Origin: Achatina immaculata
Taxonomy: Eukaryota > Mollusca > Gastropoda > Stylommatophora > Achatinidae
Direction: 5' to 3'
Assembly (NCBI GenBank): GCA_009760885.1
Contig: CM019716.1
Location: forward strand, 5,990,438 to 6,054,437
DNA length: 64,000 bases
Positions 23,070-34,599 of the stretch are shown in pieces. Numbering within the stretch: the stretch's first letter is position 1; every line of letters starts with the position of its first letter. The notes below the pieces were generated by a model. The model searched no databases. It saw only the letters and a list, made by a program, of their open reading frames with translations, and was not told the origin of the DNA. Both the position numbers and the translations under genes were made by a program.

Positions 23070-23400
23070 ACCTTTTGGTCACTGCCTTCTCGTGTAGAGT
23101 GACGTCAATGTTTAGTCTATATTTCTGTCAACCTTTTAGTTTTATCACTTTCTTCTCTCGTAGACTGACTTAAATGTTTTGTCTATATCTCTGTTAACCT
23201 TTTAGTTTTATCACTTTCTTCTCTCGTAGACTGACGTCAATGTTTAGTCTATATTTCTGTCAACCTTTTAGTTTTATCACTTTATTCTCTCGTAGACTGA
23301 CTTAAATGTTTTGTCTATATCTCTGTTAACCTTTTAGTTTTATCACTTTCTTCTCTCGTAGACTGACGTCAATGTTTAGTCTATATCTCTGCCAGAGTCT
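23070..23400. repeat. 66 bp minisatellite in 132 bp dimers
   Basis: AACCTTTTAGTTTTATCACT recurs every 66 bp. Alternate units carry TGACGTCAATG or TGACTTAAATG, giving a 132 bp higher-order unit; the palindrome TGACGTCA falls at 23100, 23232 and 23364. Confidence 0.9.
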
Positions 23401-23744
23401 ACCTTTTGGTCTTGTTTCTTCCATCTCTTGGACAAAAAATGTTTTCTGAAATATCACCACAAAAGAAATTCATACAAAAACAAACAAAAAAAACAACCAG
23501 TACAATAAATTCTGATAAGATTGGTGAGATAATTAAAACTAACACGAACTGGGAACACCTACTTTATATTTACTATATACAGAGCTCAATGTGGAGATAA
23601 CTTAAAAAGCTTCTTTAACAAAGTTTTTAAAATATGTTACTTCCCCTTGGTGAAGATGTTTTCTGAATTGTGTGTAATTATGGAGAAACAGTGAAATATG
23701 TGAACATTCAGACACTTTACATGTGATTATAGTAGCACGTATTT
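23401..23744. other. No recognisable feature
   Basis: AT-rich sequence with A runs and no defensible gene. Confidence 0.45.
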
Positions 23745-24245
23745 GCTATCTTCTTTGTTGTCTCCATTGTCAGTCCTTTGTTATCTTATCGATTGCCCCC
23801 CTTTTCAATTTTTTTATCTTCTTGGTTGTCTCCCTTGTCACTCCTTTGTTATATTCTTGATTGTTCACCTTGTCAGTAACTTGTTATCTTCTTGGCTGTC
23901 TCCATTGTCAGTCCTTTGTTATCTTCTTGGTTGTCTCGCTTGTCACTCTTTTCCTATCTTCTTAGTTGTCTCCCTTGTCATGTCTCTGTTATCTTCTTGG
24001 TTGTCTCCCGTGTCAGTCCTTTGTTATCTTCTTGGCTGTCTCCTGTGTCAGTCCATTGTTATCTTCTTGGTTGTCTCACTTGTCAGTCCTTTGTCATCTT
24101 CTTGGCTGTCTCCCGTGTCAGTCCTTTGTTATCTTCTTGGCTGTCTCCCATGTCAGTCCTATGTTATCTGTATCTTCTTGGCTGTCTCCCATGTCAGTCC
24201 TATGTTATCTGTGTCTTCTTGGCTGTCTCCCATGTCAGTTCTTTG
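23745..24245. repeat. 35 bp minisatellite, about 14 copies
   Basis: TCAGTCCTTTGTTATCTTCT plus TGGCTGTCTCCCGTG, for example at 24013 and 24048. The last units are lengthened by a CTGTATCTT insertion. Open frames of 131-181 codons across it are periodic by-products. Confidence 0.92.
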
Positions 24246-24269
24246 TTTACCAGCATTTTATCTGCTGTA

Positions 24270-24660
24270 CGTCTCCGTATCTCTTTAGGTCGTCCTTCTC
24301 GCACTCTGTGGAATCTACATATCAGCCGTTTGTAGCACGGACTGGTCAGTCATTCGAATAGTTTGGCCAATCCATTGCCACCTTCTCCTTTCAAGCATTG
24401 TTGACATTTGTATCATGCCTGTTCTCTGAACAAGAGATTCTTATATATGGCATTTGGCCAGAAAATTTCTTATGTAGAAACTTGGTTTGGAGTGTGTCAA
24501 GTGTACGACCCGTTCTTTGTGTCAGTTTCTAGCATTCATTCCCATATGATGAGGAAAGTAAACATTTGCTTTTTAATATTCTGCATTTGGTTTTGTGGCT
24601 TTTATTCTTTTCTTTGTTTTTTAATCTGCAGATATAGTTAAGGCTTGTCGATCTTTTTTT
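24270..24660 (-). mobile_element. Decayed LINE ORF2 C-terminal remnant
   Basis: Translating the minus strand gives YGNECWKLTQ near 24540, a KFSGQMPYIRIS segment, then LERRRWQWIGQTIRMTDQS near 24380 and PQSARRT near 24300, with stops and shifts between. This follows the order of the LINE-B C-terminus (CGSECWKI, FWPNTIR, EERRWRWLGHVLRMTDNS). It is a distant or old relative of family B. Confidence 0.75.
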
Positions 24661-24712
24661 TTTTTAAAATTTCTATTTCGTCTTTTTAACACCGGTCTCC
24701 GCCTACTGTTCC

Positions 24713-25452
24713 TGTACGTACACAAATTTCATTCAAGGAAGGAACTGCTTTACTTGTTAATGGAAAATAGAAAGTGTAAAAACTCTGTTTGGAAAAGACC
24801 AGGGAAAACCCCACATAATAAATCAGGACAGATTTAGCCAACAATATCAAGATTTTCCCTCGTGACATGGACCAGTCAGAGCCAAGAGATTTTTTTTTAT
24901 TATTATTATTGTTCGAAATCAATTTCAGATTAGAATATTTCCTGGCAGTTTCTGGTCCCTTCACATTCTGGATGTTTGAACAATATTCTTTTTCTGACGA
25001 AAACATCGCATTGAATAATATCAACAATCTCTGGCAACGTGAGATACTTAATATGTGTACTGGCAACGTGAGATACTTGCTATGTGTACTAGCAACGTGA
25101 GATACTTGATATGTATACTGGCAACGTGAGATAGCTGATATGTGTAGTGGCAACGTGAGATAGTTGATATGTGTAGTGGCAACGTGAGATACTTGCTATG
25201 TGTACTGGCAATGTGAGATAGTTGCTATGTGTACTAGCAACGTGAGATGATAGTTGCTATGTGTACTAGCAACGTGAGATAGTTGATATGTGTACCAGCA
25301 ACGTGAGATACTTGCTATGTGTACTGGCAACGTGAGATAGTTGCTATGTTTATTGGTAACAAGGGATACTTGCTATGTGTAACTGCTCTTTCTTTTCAAA
25401 TAGTCTCTCTAAATGTAAACCTCTCATAGATTCTTTCTAGTATGAAAAGATA
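24713..25452. repeat. 29 bp satellite locus with both flanks, short inverted copy
   Basis: This segment is the reverse complement of the flank-array-flank structure at 28956-34909. The left flank (24713-25030) matches 34600-34909 reversed. The right flank (25375-25452) matches 28956-29028 reversed. Between them lies a 29 bp array of about 12 units. The open frames in the left flank (24686-25153) recur in the other copies but carry no domain. Confidence 0.85.
25033..25368. repeat. 29 bp satellite array, short version
   Basis: GGCAACGTGAGATACTTGCT plus ATGTGTACT, period 29 bp. It is the reverse complement of the unit in the large arrays downstream. Confidence 0.93.
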
Positions 25453-26309
25453 TGGTACAGACAGACTCAGACTACCGGAATAAGCATGCCCTTATTTTGT
25501 ATGCACGTTCTGAGTTAGGCAATCATGAGGGGGTGGGGGGGGGGGTTGTTGGATACGACATTCTGACATGCTGAGAAGGGTGCATGGAGGGAAAAAGATG
25601 AGAACTACTGAGTTAAAAAAAAGATCAATATTCACAAGCAGGAAAACCTCATGTATCAAAACTGGCATTTTATTCCGTTTCCCATTGTTTTCCTGACATT
25701 TTTTTGTTTATAATTAAATCCTGATTTCTTAAATTAGTCTTATAGTACACTGTTTATGATGACCTTCACCTTTTGGCATAATTTCATTAAGCTCCTGGTC
25801 TGCCAGGTCATATATGTTCTGGAAGTGTATGAGCTGAAGTCGATTTTTTTTCCTCCATTTAGATCTCAGAAAATCCTATTTTTCTGTCCCCCCGCGAGTC
25901 TTGATGGCGATATAAAGGTCAGAAAAGCAGAACAAGTTGTTAACTAGACTGAGATTACAGAACATTTTCTCGGTTTTATCCCCGGGATTTTTATTATGAT
26001 TCTCACCAGCATCCATCAAAAGTACATCAGAAGTACATGGGATGTTTGTATAACTGTACACACTGAAACCCTCTACTTTACTGCAGCAAATCTGTTCGAC
26101 AAATATAATAGTCATATAGCGCTTGTGCATGCTGTTTTTTTTCGCCTTTAGAAAGTACACACTCGATACTAGATTCAGTTTCTCCATCTAGAAAAGGTGC
26201 AGACCTAATGTGATGGGAAGATTCAGTTAATCTACGGGTTATTTTGTCACAAATGTTTCATTTACACTTTTCTTCATCTTCTTTATGTTCTAATTTCTAA
26301 CAACAAACT
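25453..26309. other. No gene recognised
   Basis: Unique sequence with a G run near 25530-25545. A 103-codon minus frame (26187-25876) shows no recognisable domain. Confidence 0.4.
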
Positions 26310-26500
26310 CGGTCACACTTCACTTGGTCACACTTCACTCTGGCACAATTCACAGTTGCACACGTCATTCTGGCACAGTCACTCTGGGACAAGGCACCTG
26401 ATCACACGTCACTCTGGGACAAGGCACTTGATCACACGTCACTCTGGGACAAGGCACTTGATCACACGTCACTCTGGCACACGTCACTCGGTCACACATC
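26310..26500. repeat. 30 bp minisatellite, about 6 copies
   Basis: CACTCTGGGACAAGGCACTT plus GATCACACGT, period 30 bp in the central units; first and last units are shorter and diverged. Confidence 0.85.
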
Positions 26501-26589
26501 ATCTCTGTTTAAGTTAAAAGCACTGAACGTAAGAGTGTAGAGATATTACACACAAGCACCATGTTCAGGATACATGCAGAACTTTAGAT

Positions 26590-27005
26590 CAACATAGAAC
26601 TGATGTCATGATTAAATCAAGATAGAACTAATATCATGATTAAATAAAGATAGAACTAATATCATGATTAAATCAACACAAAACTGATATCATCATTAAA
26701 TCAACATAGAACTGATGTCATGATTAAATCAAGATAGAACTGATGTCATGATTAAATCAACATAGAAGTGATGTCATCATTAAATCAACATAAAACTGAT
26801 GTCATCATTAAATCAACATAGAGCTGATGTCATCATTAAATCAACATAAAACTGATGTCATCATTAAATCAACATAAAACTGATGTCATCATTAAATCAA
26901 CATAGAGCTGATGTCATCATTAAATCAACATAAAACTGATGTCATCATTAAATCAACATAAAACTGATGTCATCATTAAATCAACGTAGAACTGATATCA
27001 TCATT
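26590..27005. repeat. 28 bp minisatellite, about 15 copies
   Basis: TGATGTCATCATTAAATCAA plus CATAAAAC, period 28 bp, with ATGATTAAATCAAGATAGAA variants at the left. Confidence 0.93.
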
Positions 27006-27395
27006 TTCGTTTCTGGACACGGGAAAGATACACTGAGAAGGAAGGTCAGCTTAATCTAGAAACCGGAGTGCACTGATGTATCTAGTCTAACTTGACCGCC
27101 ATGAAAGAAGGAAAAACAAGTTTTGTTTGTTTTCTCATTATTTTGTTACGTCATTTAGGTCAGTTTTTGCTTTTCAGAACAGCTTCTCCGTATTCCTGAT
27201 AACTTGTGATGGTCACTGCAAGTTTTATGCATGAAAGTTCATTAACGTTGTTTTTGCCTTCTTGAAGACCAGCCTCTACAAGCCTCTTTCTCTGTCTTTA
27301 GTTTAGAAAAAAGAACAAAGTGGAAAAGGCCAGAAATGTGTGTTAAACTTTGTGATACTTCAAAATGATATAACAGTATCATGTTCCGTGGCATT

Positions 27396-27597
27396 TGCGT
27401 AGTGTAGGGGTGTGAAGTGTTATTGCCTTCACATTACTAGGCCACTACAGCATCCTGAGATAAGGAAGCCAACTGTCTTTGTTAACCCTGGGAAGACCTA
27501 GCCACCCCTTTTCTTGGGGTAGGTTGACCCCAATGCCTGTCAGTCCGACAAAATTTCCGCCCCCACTGTAGAATCGAACCATGGACTCTATGGTCGG
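27396..27597 (-). mobile_element. tRNA-derived SINE family 2, truncated copy
   Basis: Same sequence as 28680-28918 but cut at the duplication junction. It keeps the B-box region and loses the A box. Confidence 0.7.
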
Positions 27598-27674
27598 AAG
27601 TTAAAAGCACTGAACGTAAGAGTGTAGAGATATTACACACAAGCACCATGTTCAGGATACATGCAGAACTTTAG

Positions 27675-28285
27675 ATCAACATAGAACTGATGTCATGATT
27701 AAATCAAGATAGAACTAATATCATGATTAAATCAAGATAGAACTAATATCATGATTAAATCAACACAAAACTGATATCATCATTAAATCAACATAGAACT
27801 GATGTCATGATTAAATCAAGATAGAACTGATGTCATGATTAAATCAACATAGAACTGATGTCATCATTAAATCAACATAAAACTGATGTGATCATTAAAT
27901 CAACATAGAGCTGATGTCATCATTAAATCAACATAAAACTGATGTCATCATTAAATCAACATAGAGCTGATGTCATCATTAAATCAACATAAAACTGATG
28001 TCATCATTAAATCAACATAAAACTGATGTCATCATTAAATCAACATAAAACTGATGTCATCATTAAATCAACATAAAACTGATTTCATGATTAAATCAAC
28101 ATAGAACTGATGTCATCATTAAATCAACATAAAACTGATGTCATCATTAAATCAACATAGAGCTGATGTCATCATTAAATCAACATAAAACTGATGTCAT
28201 CATTAAATCAACATAGAACTGATGTCATCATTAAATCAACATAAAACTGATGTCATCATTAAATCAACGTAGAACTGATATCATC
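27675..28285. repeat. 28 bp minisatellite, about 22 copies
   Basis: The same unit as at 26590-27005, expanded by about 7 copies. Confidence 0.93.
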
Positions 28286-28679
28286 ATTTTCGTTTCTGGA
28301 CACGGGAAAGATACACTGAGAAGGAAGGTCAGCTTAATCTAGAAACCGGAGTGCACTGATGTATCTAGTCTAACTTGACCGCCATGAAAGAAGGAAAAAA
28401 CTGTTTCGTTTGTTTTCTCATTATTTTGTTACGTCATTTAGGTCAGTTTTTGCTTTTCAGAACAGCTTCTCCGTATTCCTGATAACTTGTGATGGTCACT
28501 GCAAGTTTTATGCATGAAAGTTCATTAACGTTATTTTTGCCTTCTTGAAGACCAGCCTCTACAAGCCTCTTTCTCTGTCTTTAGTTTAGAAAAAAGAACA
28601 AAGTGGAAAAGGCCAGAAATGTGTGTTAAACTTTGTGATACTTCAAAATGATATAACAGTATCATGTTCCGTGGCATTT

Positions 28680-28918
28680 GCGTAGTGTAGGGGTGTGAAG
28701 TGTTATTGCCTTCACATTACTAGGCCACTACAGCATCCTGAGATAAGGAAGCCAACTGTCTTTGTTAACCCTGGGAAGACCTAGCCACCCCTTTTCTTGG
28801 GGTAGGTTGACCCCAATGCCTGTCAGTCCGACAAAATTTCCGCCCCCACTGTAGAATCGAACCATGGACTCTATGGTCGGAAGCTGAATGCACTAATTAC
28901 TAAACTGCTGCAGCATTT
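28680..28918 (-). mobile_element. tRNA-derived SINE family 2, complete copy
   Basis: On the minus strand a tRNA-like head has an A box near 28888-28905 (GTTTAGTAATTAGTGCAT) and a B box GGTTCGATTCT (28853-28863). The body that follows carries TTGGGGTCAACC and AGGATGCTGTAGTGGCC. The 3' boundary is approximate. It is distinct from family 1 in body sequence. Confidence 0.7.
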
Positions 28919-29032
28919 TACAACATAAGCAGGTAAAGGGCAAGATATAAAGTATCTTTTCATACTAGAAAGTATCTGTCAGAGGTTTACATTTACAGAG
29001 ACTAATCGAAAAGAAAGAGCAGTTATACGTAC

Positions 29033-29772
29033 CAAGTATTTCACGTTGCCACTACACATATCAACTGTCTCACGTTGCTAGTACACATACCAACTATCTC
29101 ACGTTGCCACTACACATATCAAGTATCTCACGTTGCCACTACACATATCAACTATCTCACGTTGCCACTACACATATCAACTATCTCACGTTGCCACTAC
29201 GCATATCAAGTATTTCACGTTGCCACTACACATATCAACTATCTCACGTTGCCACTACACATATCAACTATCTCACGTTGCCACTACACATATCAACTAT
29301 CTCACGTTGCCACTACGCATATCAAGTATTTCACGTTGCCACTACACATATCAACTATCTCACGTTGCCACTACACATATCAACTATCTCACGTTGCCAC
29401 TACACATATCAACTATCTCACGTTGCCACTACACATATCAAGTATTTCACGTTGCCACTACACATATCAACTATCTCACGTTCCACTACACATATCAACT
29501 ATCTCACGTTGCCACTACACATATCAACTATCTCACGTTGCCACTACACATATCAACTATCTCACGTTGCCACTACGCATATCAAGTATTTCACGTTGCC
29601 ACTACACATATCAACTATCTCACGTTGCCACTACACATATCAAGTATCTCACGTTGCCAGTACACATATCAACTATCTCACGTTGCCACTACACATATCA
29701 AGTATTTCACGTTGCCACTACACATATCAAATATCTCACGTTGCTACTACACATATCAACTATCTCACGTTG
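29033..29772. repeat. 29 bp satellite array, about 25 copies
   Basis: TATCTCACGTTGCCACTACA plus CATATCAAC, period 29 bp. All three plus frames are open for more than 220 codons because the unit lacks stops in any phase. Confidence 0.95.
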
Positions 29773-30466
29773 CTAGAAACCGGAGTGCACTGATGTATCT
29801 AGTCTAACTTGACCGCCATGAAAGAAGGAAAAAACTGTTTCGTTTGTTTTCTCATTATTTTGTTACGTCATTTAGGTCAGTTTTTGCTTTTCAGAACAGC
29901 TTCTCCGTATTCCTGATAACTTGTGATGGTCACTGCAAGTTTTATGCATGAAAGTTCATTAACGTTATTTTTGCCTTCTTGAAGACCAGCCTCTACAAGC
30001 CTCTTTCTCTGTCTTTAGTTTAGAAAAAAGAACAAAGTGGAAAAGGCCAGAAATGTGTGTTAAACTTTGTGATACTTCAAAATGATATAACAGTATCATG
30101 TTCCGTGGCATTTGCGTAGTGTAGGGGTGTGAAGTGTTATTGCCTTCACATTACTAGGCCACTACAGCATCCTGAGATAAGGAAGCCAACTGTCTTTGTT
30201 AACCCTGGGAAGACCTAGCCACCCCTTTTCTTGGGGTAGGTTGACCCCAATGCCTGTCAGTCCGACAAAATTTCCGCCCCCACTGTAGAATCGAACCATG
30301 GACTCTATGGTCGGAAGCTGAATGCACTAATTACTAAACTGCTGCAGCATTTTACAACATAAGCAGGTAAAGGGCAAGATATAAAGTATCTTTTCATACT
30401 AGAAAGTATCTGTCAGAGGTTTACATTTACAGAGACTAATCGAAAAGAAAGAGCAGTTATACGTAC
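29773..30466. repeat. Direct duplication B, unit 2 (unique part)
   Basis: Near-identical to 28339-29032, including a copy of SINE 2 and the satellite flank ending GCAGTTATACGTACCAAG. Confidence 0.92.
30114..30352 (-). mobile_element. tRNA-derived SINE family 2, duplicated copy
   Basis: The copy of 28680-28918 carried by duplication B. It is not an independent insertion. Confidence 0.7.
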
Positions 30467-33400
30467 CAAGTATTTCACGTTGCCACTACACATATCAACT
30501 ATCTCACGTTGCTAGTACACATACCAACTATCTCACGTTGCCACTACACATATCAAGTATCTCACGTTGCCACTACACATATCAACTATCTCACGTTGCC
30601 ACTACACATATCAACTATCTCACGTTGCCACTACACATATCAAGTATTTCACGTTGCCACTACACATATCAACTATCTCACGTTGCCACTACACATATCA
30701 AGTATTTCACGTTGCCACTACACATATCAAGTATTTCACGTTGCCACTACACATATCAAGTATTTCACGTTGCCACTACACATATCAAGTATCTCACGTT
30801 GCCACTACACATATCAAGTATCTCACGTTGCCACTACACATATCAACTATCTCACGTTGCCACTACACATATCAACTATCTCACGTTGCCACTACACATA
30901 TCAACTATCTCACGTTGCCACTACACATATCAACTATCTCACGTTGCCACTACACATATCAAGTATCTCACGTTGCTAGTAACCATATCAAGTATCTCAG
31001 GTTGCCACTACACATATCAAGTATCTCACGTTGCCACTACACATATCAAGTATCTCACGTTGCCACTACACATAGCAAGTATCTCACGTTGCTAGTACAC
31101 ATACCAACTATCTCACGTTGTCATTACACATAGCAAGTATCTCACGTTGTCATTACACATAGCAAGTATCTCACGTTGTCATTACACATAGCAAGTATCT
31201 CACGTTGTCATTACACATAGCAAGTATCTCACGTAGCCACTACACATATCAACTATCTCACGTTGCCATTACACATATCAACTATCTCACGTTGCTAGTA
31301 CACATATCAACTATCTCACGTTGCCACTACACATATCAACTATCTCACGTTGCCACTACACATATCAACTATCTCACGTTGCCACTACACATATCAAGTA
31401 TCTCACGTTGCCACTACACATATCAAGTATCTCACGTTGCTACTATACATATCAACTATCTCACGTTGCCATTACACATATCAACTATCTCACGTTGCCA
31501 CTACACATATCAAGTATCTCACGTTGCCACTACACATATCAACTATCTCACGTTGCCACTACACATATCAACCATCTCACGCTGCCACTACACATATCAA
31601 CTATCTCACGTTGCCACTACACATATCAACTATCTCACGTTGTCACTACACATATCAAGTATCTCACGTTGCAACTACACATATCAACTATCTCACGTTG
31701 CAACTACACATATCAACTATCTCACGTTGCCACTACACATATCAACTATCTCACGTTGCCACTACATATATCAAGTATCTCAGGTTGCCACTACACATAT
31801 CAAGTATCTCACGTTGCCACTACACATATCAAGTATCTCACGTTGCCACTACACATAGCAAGTATCTCACGTTGCTAGTACACATACCAACTATCTCACG
31901 TTGTCATTACACATAGCAAGTATCTCACGTTGTCATTACACATAGCAAGTATCTCACGTTGTCATTACACATAGCAAGTATCTCACGTTGTCATTACACA
32001 TAGCAAGTATCTCACGTAGCCACTACACATATCAACTATCTCACGTTGCCATTACACATATCAACTATCTCACGTTGCTAGTACACATATCAAGTATCTC
32101 ACGTTGCCACTACACATATCACTATCTCACGTTGCCACTACACATATCACTATCTCACGTTGCCACTACACATATCAACTATCTCACGTTGCCACTACAC
32201 ATATCAAGTATCTCACGTTGCTACTATACATATCAACTATCTCACGTTGCCATTACACATATCAACTATCTCACGTTGCCACTACACATATCAAGTATCT
32301 CACGTTGCCACTACACATATCAACTATCTCACGTTGCCACTACACATATCAACTATCTCACGTTGCCACTACACATATCAACTATCTCACGTTGCCACTA
32401 CACATATCAACTATCTCACGTTGTCACTACACATATCAAGTATCTCACGTTGCAACTACACATATCAACTATCTCACGTTGCAACTACACATATCAAGTA
32501 TTTCACGTTGCCACTACACATATCAACTATCTCACGTTGCCACTACATATATCAAGTATCTCAGGTTGCCACTACACATATCAACTATCTCACGTTGCCA
32601 CTACACATATCAACTATCTCACGTTGCCACTACATATATCAAGTATCTCAGGTTGCCACTACACATATCAAGTATCTCACGTTGCCACTACACATATCAA
32701 GTATCTCACGTTGCCACTACACATAGCAAGTATCTCACGTTGCTAGTACACATACCAACTATCTCACGTTGTCATTACACATAGCAAGTATCTCACGTTG
32801 TCATTACACATAGCAAGTATCTCACGTTGTCATTACACATAGCAAGTATCTCACGTTGTCATTACACATAGCAAGTATCTCACGTTGCCACTACATATCA
32901 ACTATCTCACGTTGCCATTACACATATCAAGTATCTCACGTTGCTAGTACACATATCAACTATCTCACGTTGCCACTACACATATCAACTATCTCACGTT
33001 GCCACTACACATATCAACTATCTCACGTTGCCACTACACATATCAAGTATCTCACGTTGCCACTACACATATCAGTATCTCACGTTGCTACTATACATAT
33101 CAACTATCTCACGTTGCCAGTACACATATCAACTATCTCACGTTGCCACTACACATATCAACTATCTCACGTTGCCACTACACATATCAACTATCTCACG
33201 TTGCCACTACACATATCAAGTATCTCACGTTGCCACTACACATATCAAGTATCTCACGTTGCTACTATACATATCAACTATCTCACGTTGCCATTACACA
33301 TATCAACTATCTCACGTTGCCACTACACATATCAAGTATCTCACGTTGCCACTACACATATCAACTATCTCACGTTGCCACTACACATATCAACCATCTC

Positions 33401-34599
33401 ACGCTGCCACTACACATATCAACTATCTCACGTTGCCACTACACATATCAACTATCTCACGTTGTCACTACACATATCAAGTATCTCACGTTGCAACTAC
33501 ACATATCAACTATCTCACGTTGCAACTACACATATCAACTATCTCACGTTGCCACTACACATATCAACTATCTCACGTTGCCACTACATATATCAAGTAT
33601 CTCAGGTTGCCACTACACATATCAACTATCTCACGTTGCCACTACACATATCAACTATCTCACGTTGCCACTACATATATCAAGTATCTCAGGTTGCCAC
33701 TACACATATCAAGTATCTCACGTTGCCACTACACATATCAAGTATCTCACGTTGCCACTACACATAGCAAGTATCTCACGTTGCTAGTACACATACCAAC
33801 TATCTCACGTTGTCATTACACATAGCAAGTATCTCACGTTGTCATTACACATAGCAAGTATCTCACGTTGTCATTACACATAGCAAGTATCTCACGTTGT
33901 CATTACACATAGCAAGTATCTCACGTAGCCACTACACATATCAACTATCTCACGTTGCCATTACACATATCAAGTATCTCACGTTGCTAGTACACATATC
34001 AACTATCTCACGTTGCCACTACACATATCAACTATCTCACGTTGCCACTACACATATCAACTATCTCACGTTGCCACTACACATATCAAGTATCTCACGT
34101 TGCCACTACACATATCAAGTATCTCACGTTGCTACTATACATATCAACTATCTCACGTTGCCATTACACATATCAACTATCTCACGTTGCCACTACACAT
34201 ATCAAGTATCTCACGTTGCCACTACACATATCAACTATCTCACGTTGCCACTACACATATCAACTATCTCACGTTGCCACTACACATATCAACTATCTCA
34301 CGTTGCCACTACACATATCAACTATCTCACGTTGTCACTACACATATCAAGTATCTCACGTTGCAACTACACATATCAACTATCTCACGTTGCAACTACA
34401 CATATCAACTATCTCACGTTGCCACTACACATATCAACTATCTCACGTTGCCACTACATATATCAAGTATCTCACGTTGCCACTACACATATCAAGTATC
34501 TCACGTTGGTAGTACACATATCAACTATCTAAAGTTGCCAGTACACATAGCAAGTATCTCACGTTGCCAGTACACATATTAAGTATCTCACGTTGCCAG
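30467..34599. repeat. 29 bp satellite array, about 142 copies with higher-order structure
   Basis: The largest array here. Within it a landmark unit, GCTAGTACACATACCAAC, followed by four GTTGTCATTACACATAGCAA-type units, appears at 31091, 31874, 32742 and 33783. The spacings are 783, 868 and 1,041 bp: 27 units exactly, then 30 units minus 2 bp, then 36 units minus 3 bp. The missing bases are visible as shortened units (for example ATATCACTATC at about 32115 and 32143). It grew by duplicating blocks of tens of units. Frames of up to 303 codons are by-products. Confidence 0.95.

Larger units (their letters stand above)
26511..27597. repeat. Direct duplication A, unit 1 (1,087 bp)
   Basis: Starts AAGTTAAAAGCACTGAACGT, contains a 28 bp array and about 590 bp of unique sequence ending in a truncated SINE. 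The same order repeats from 27598. The junction at 27598 shares only AAG between the two joined ends. Confidence 0.9.
27598..28955. repeat. Direct duplication A, unit 2 with longer array
   Basis: Repeats 26511-27597 with a longer 28 bp array and extends past the end of unit 1 into a complete SINE and the flank of the 29 bp satellite. Differences from unit 1 are few (for example CAAGTTTTG versus CTGTTTCG near 28400). Confidence 0.9.
28339..29772. repeat. Direct duplication B, unit 1 (1,434 bp)
   Basis: Begins CTAGAAACCGGAGTGCACTG, passes through unique sequence, SINE 2 and the satellite flank, and ends with the first 29 bp array. The same series restarts at 29773. The joined ends share CTAG, provided on the left by the GTTGCTAG variant of the 29 bp unit. 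Confidence 0.92.

Noticed and set aside
23743..24361. Cys/Leu-rich membrane protein of 131-181 codons
   Set aside because: Three overlapping frames of a 35 bp minisatellite.
29075..34582. Many overlapping frames of 120-303 codons (HVATTHINYLTLPLHIS type)
   Set aside because: They are the three-phase reading of a 29 bp satellite without stops. The same peptide appears in all three frames, which a real gene would not show.
24713..34599. CRISPR-like array (29 bp repeats)
   Set aside because: Units are contiguous with no unique spacers, and the context is an animal genome.
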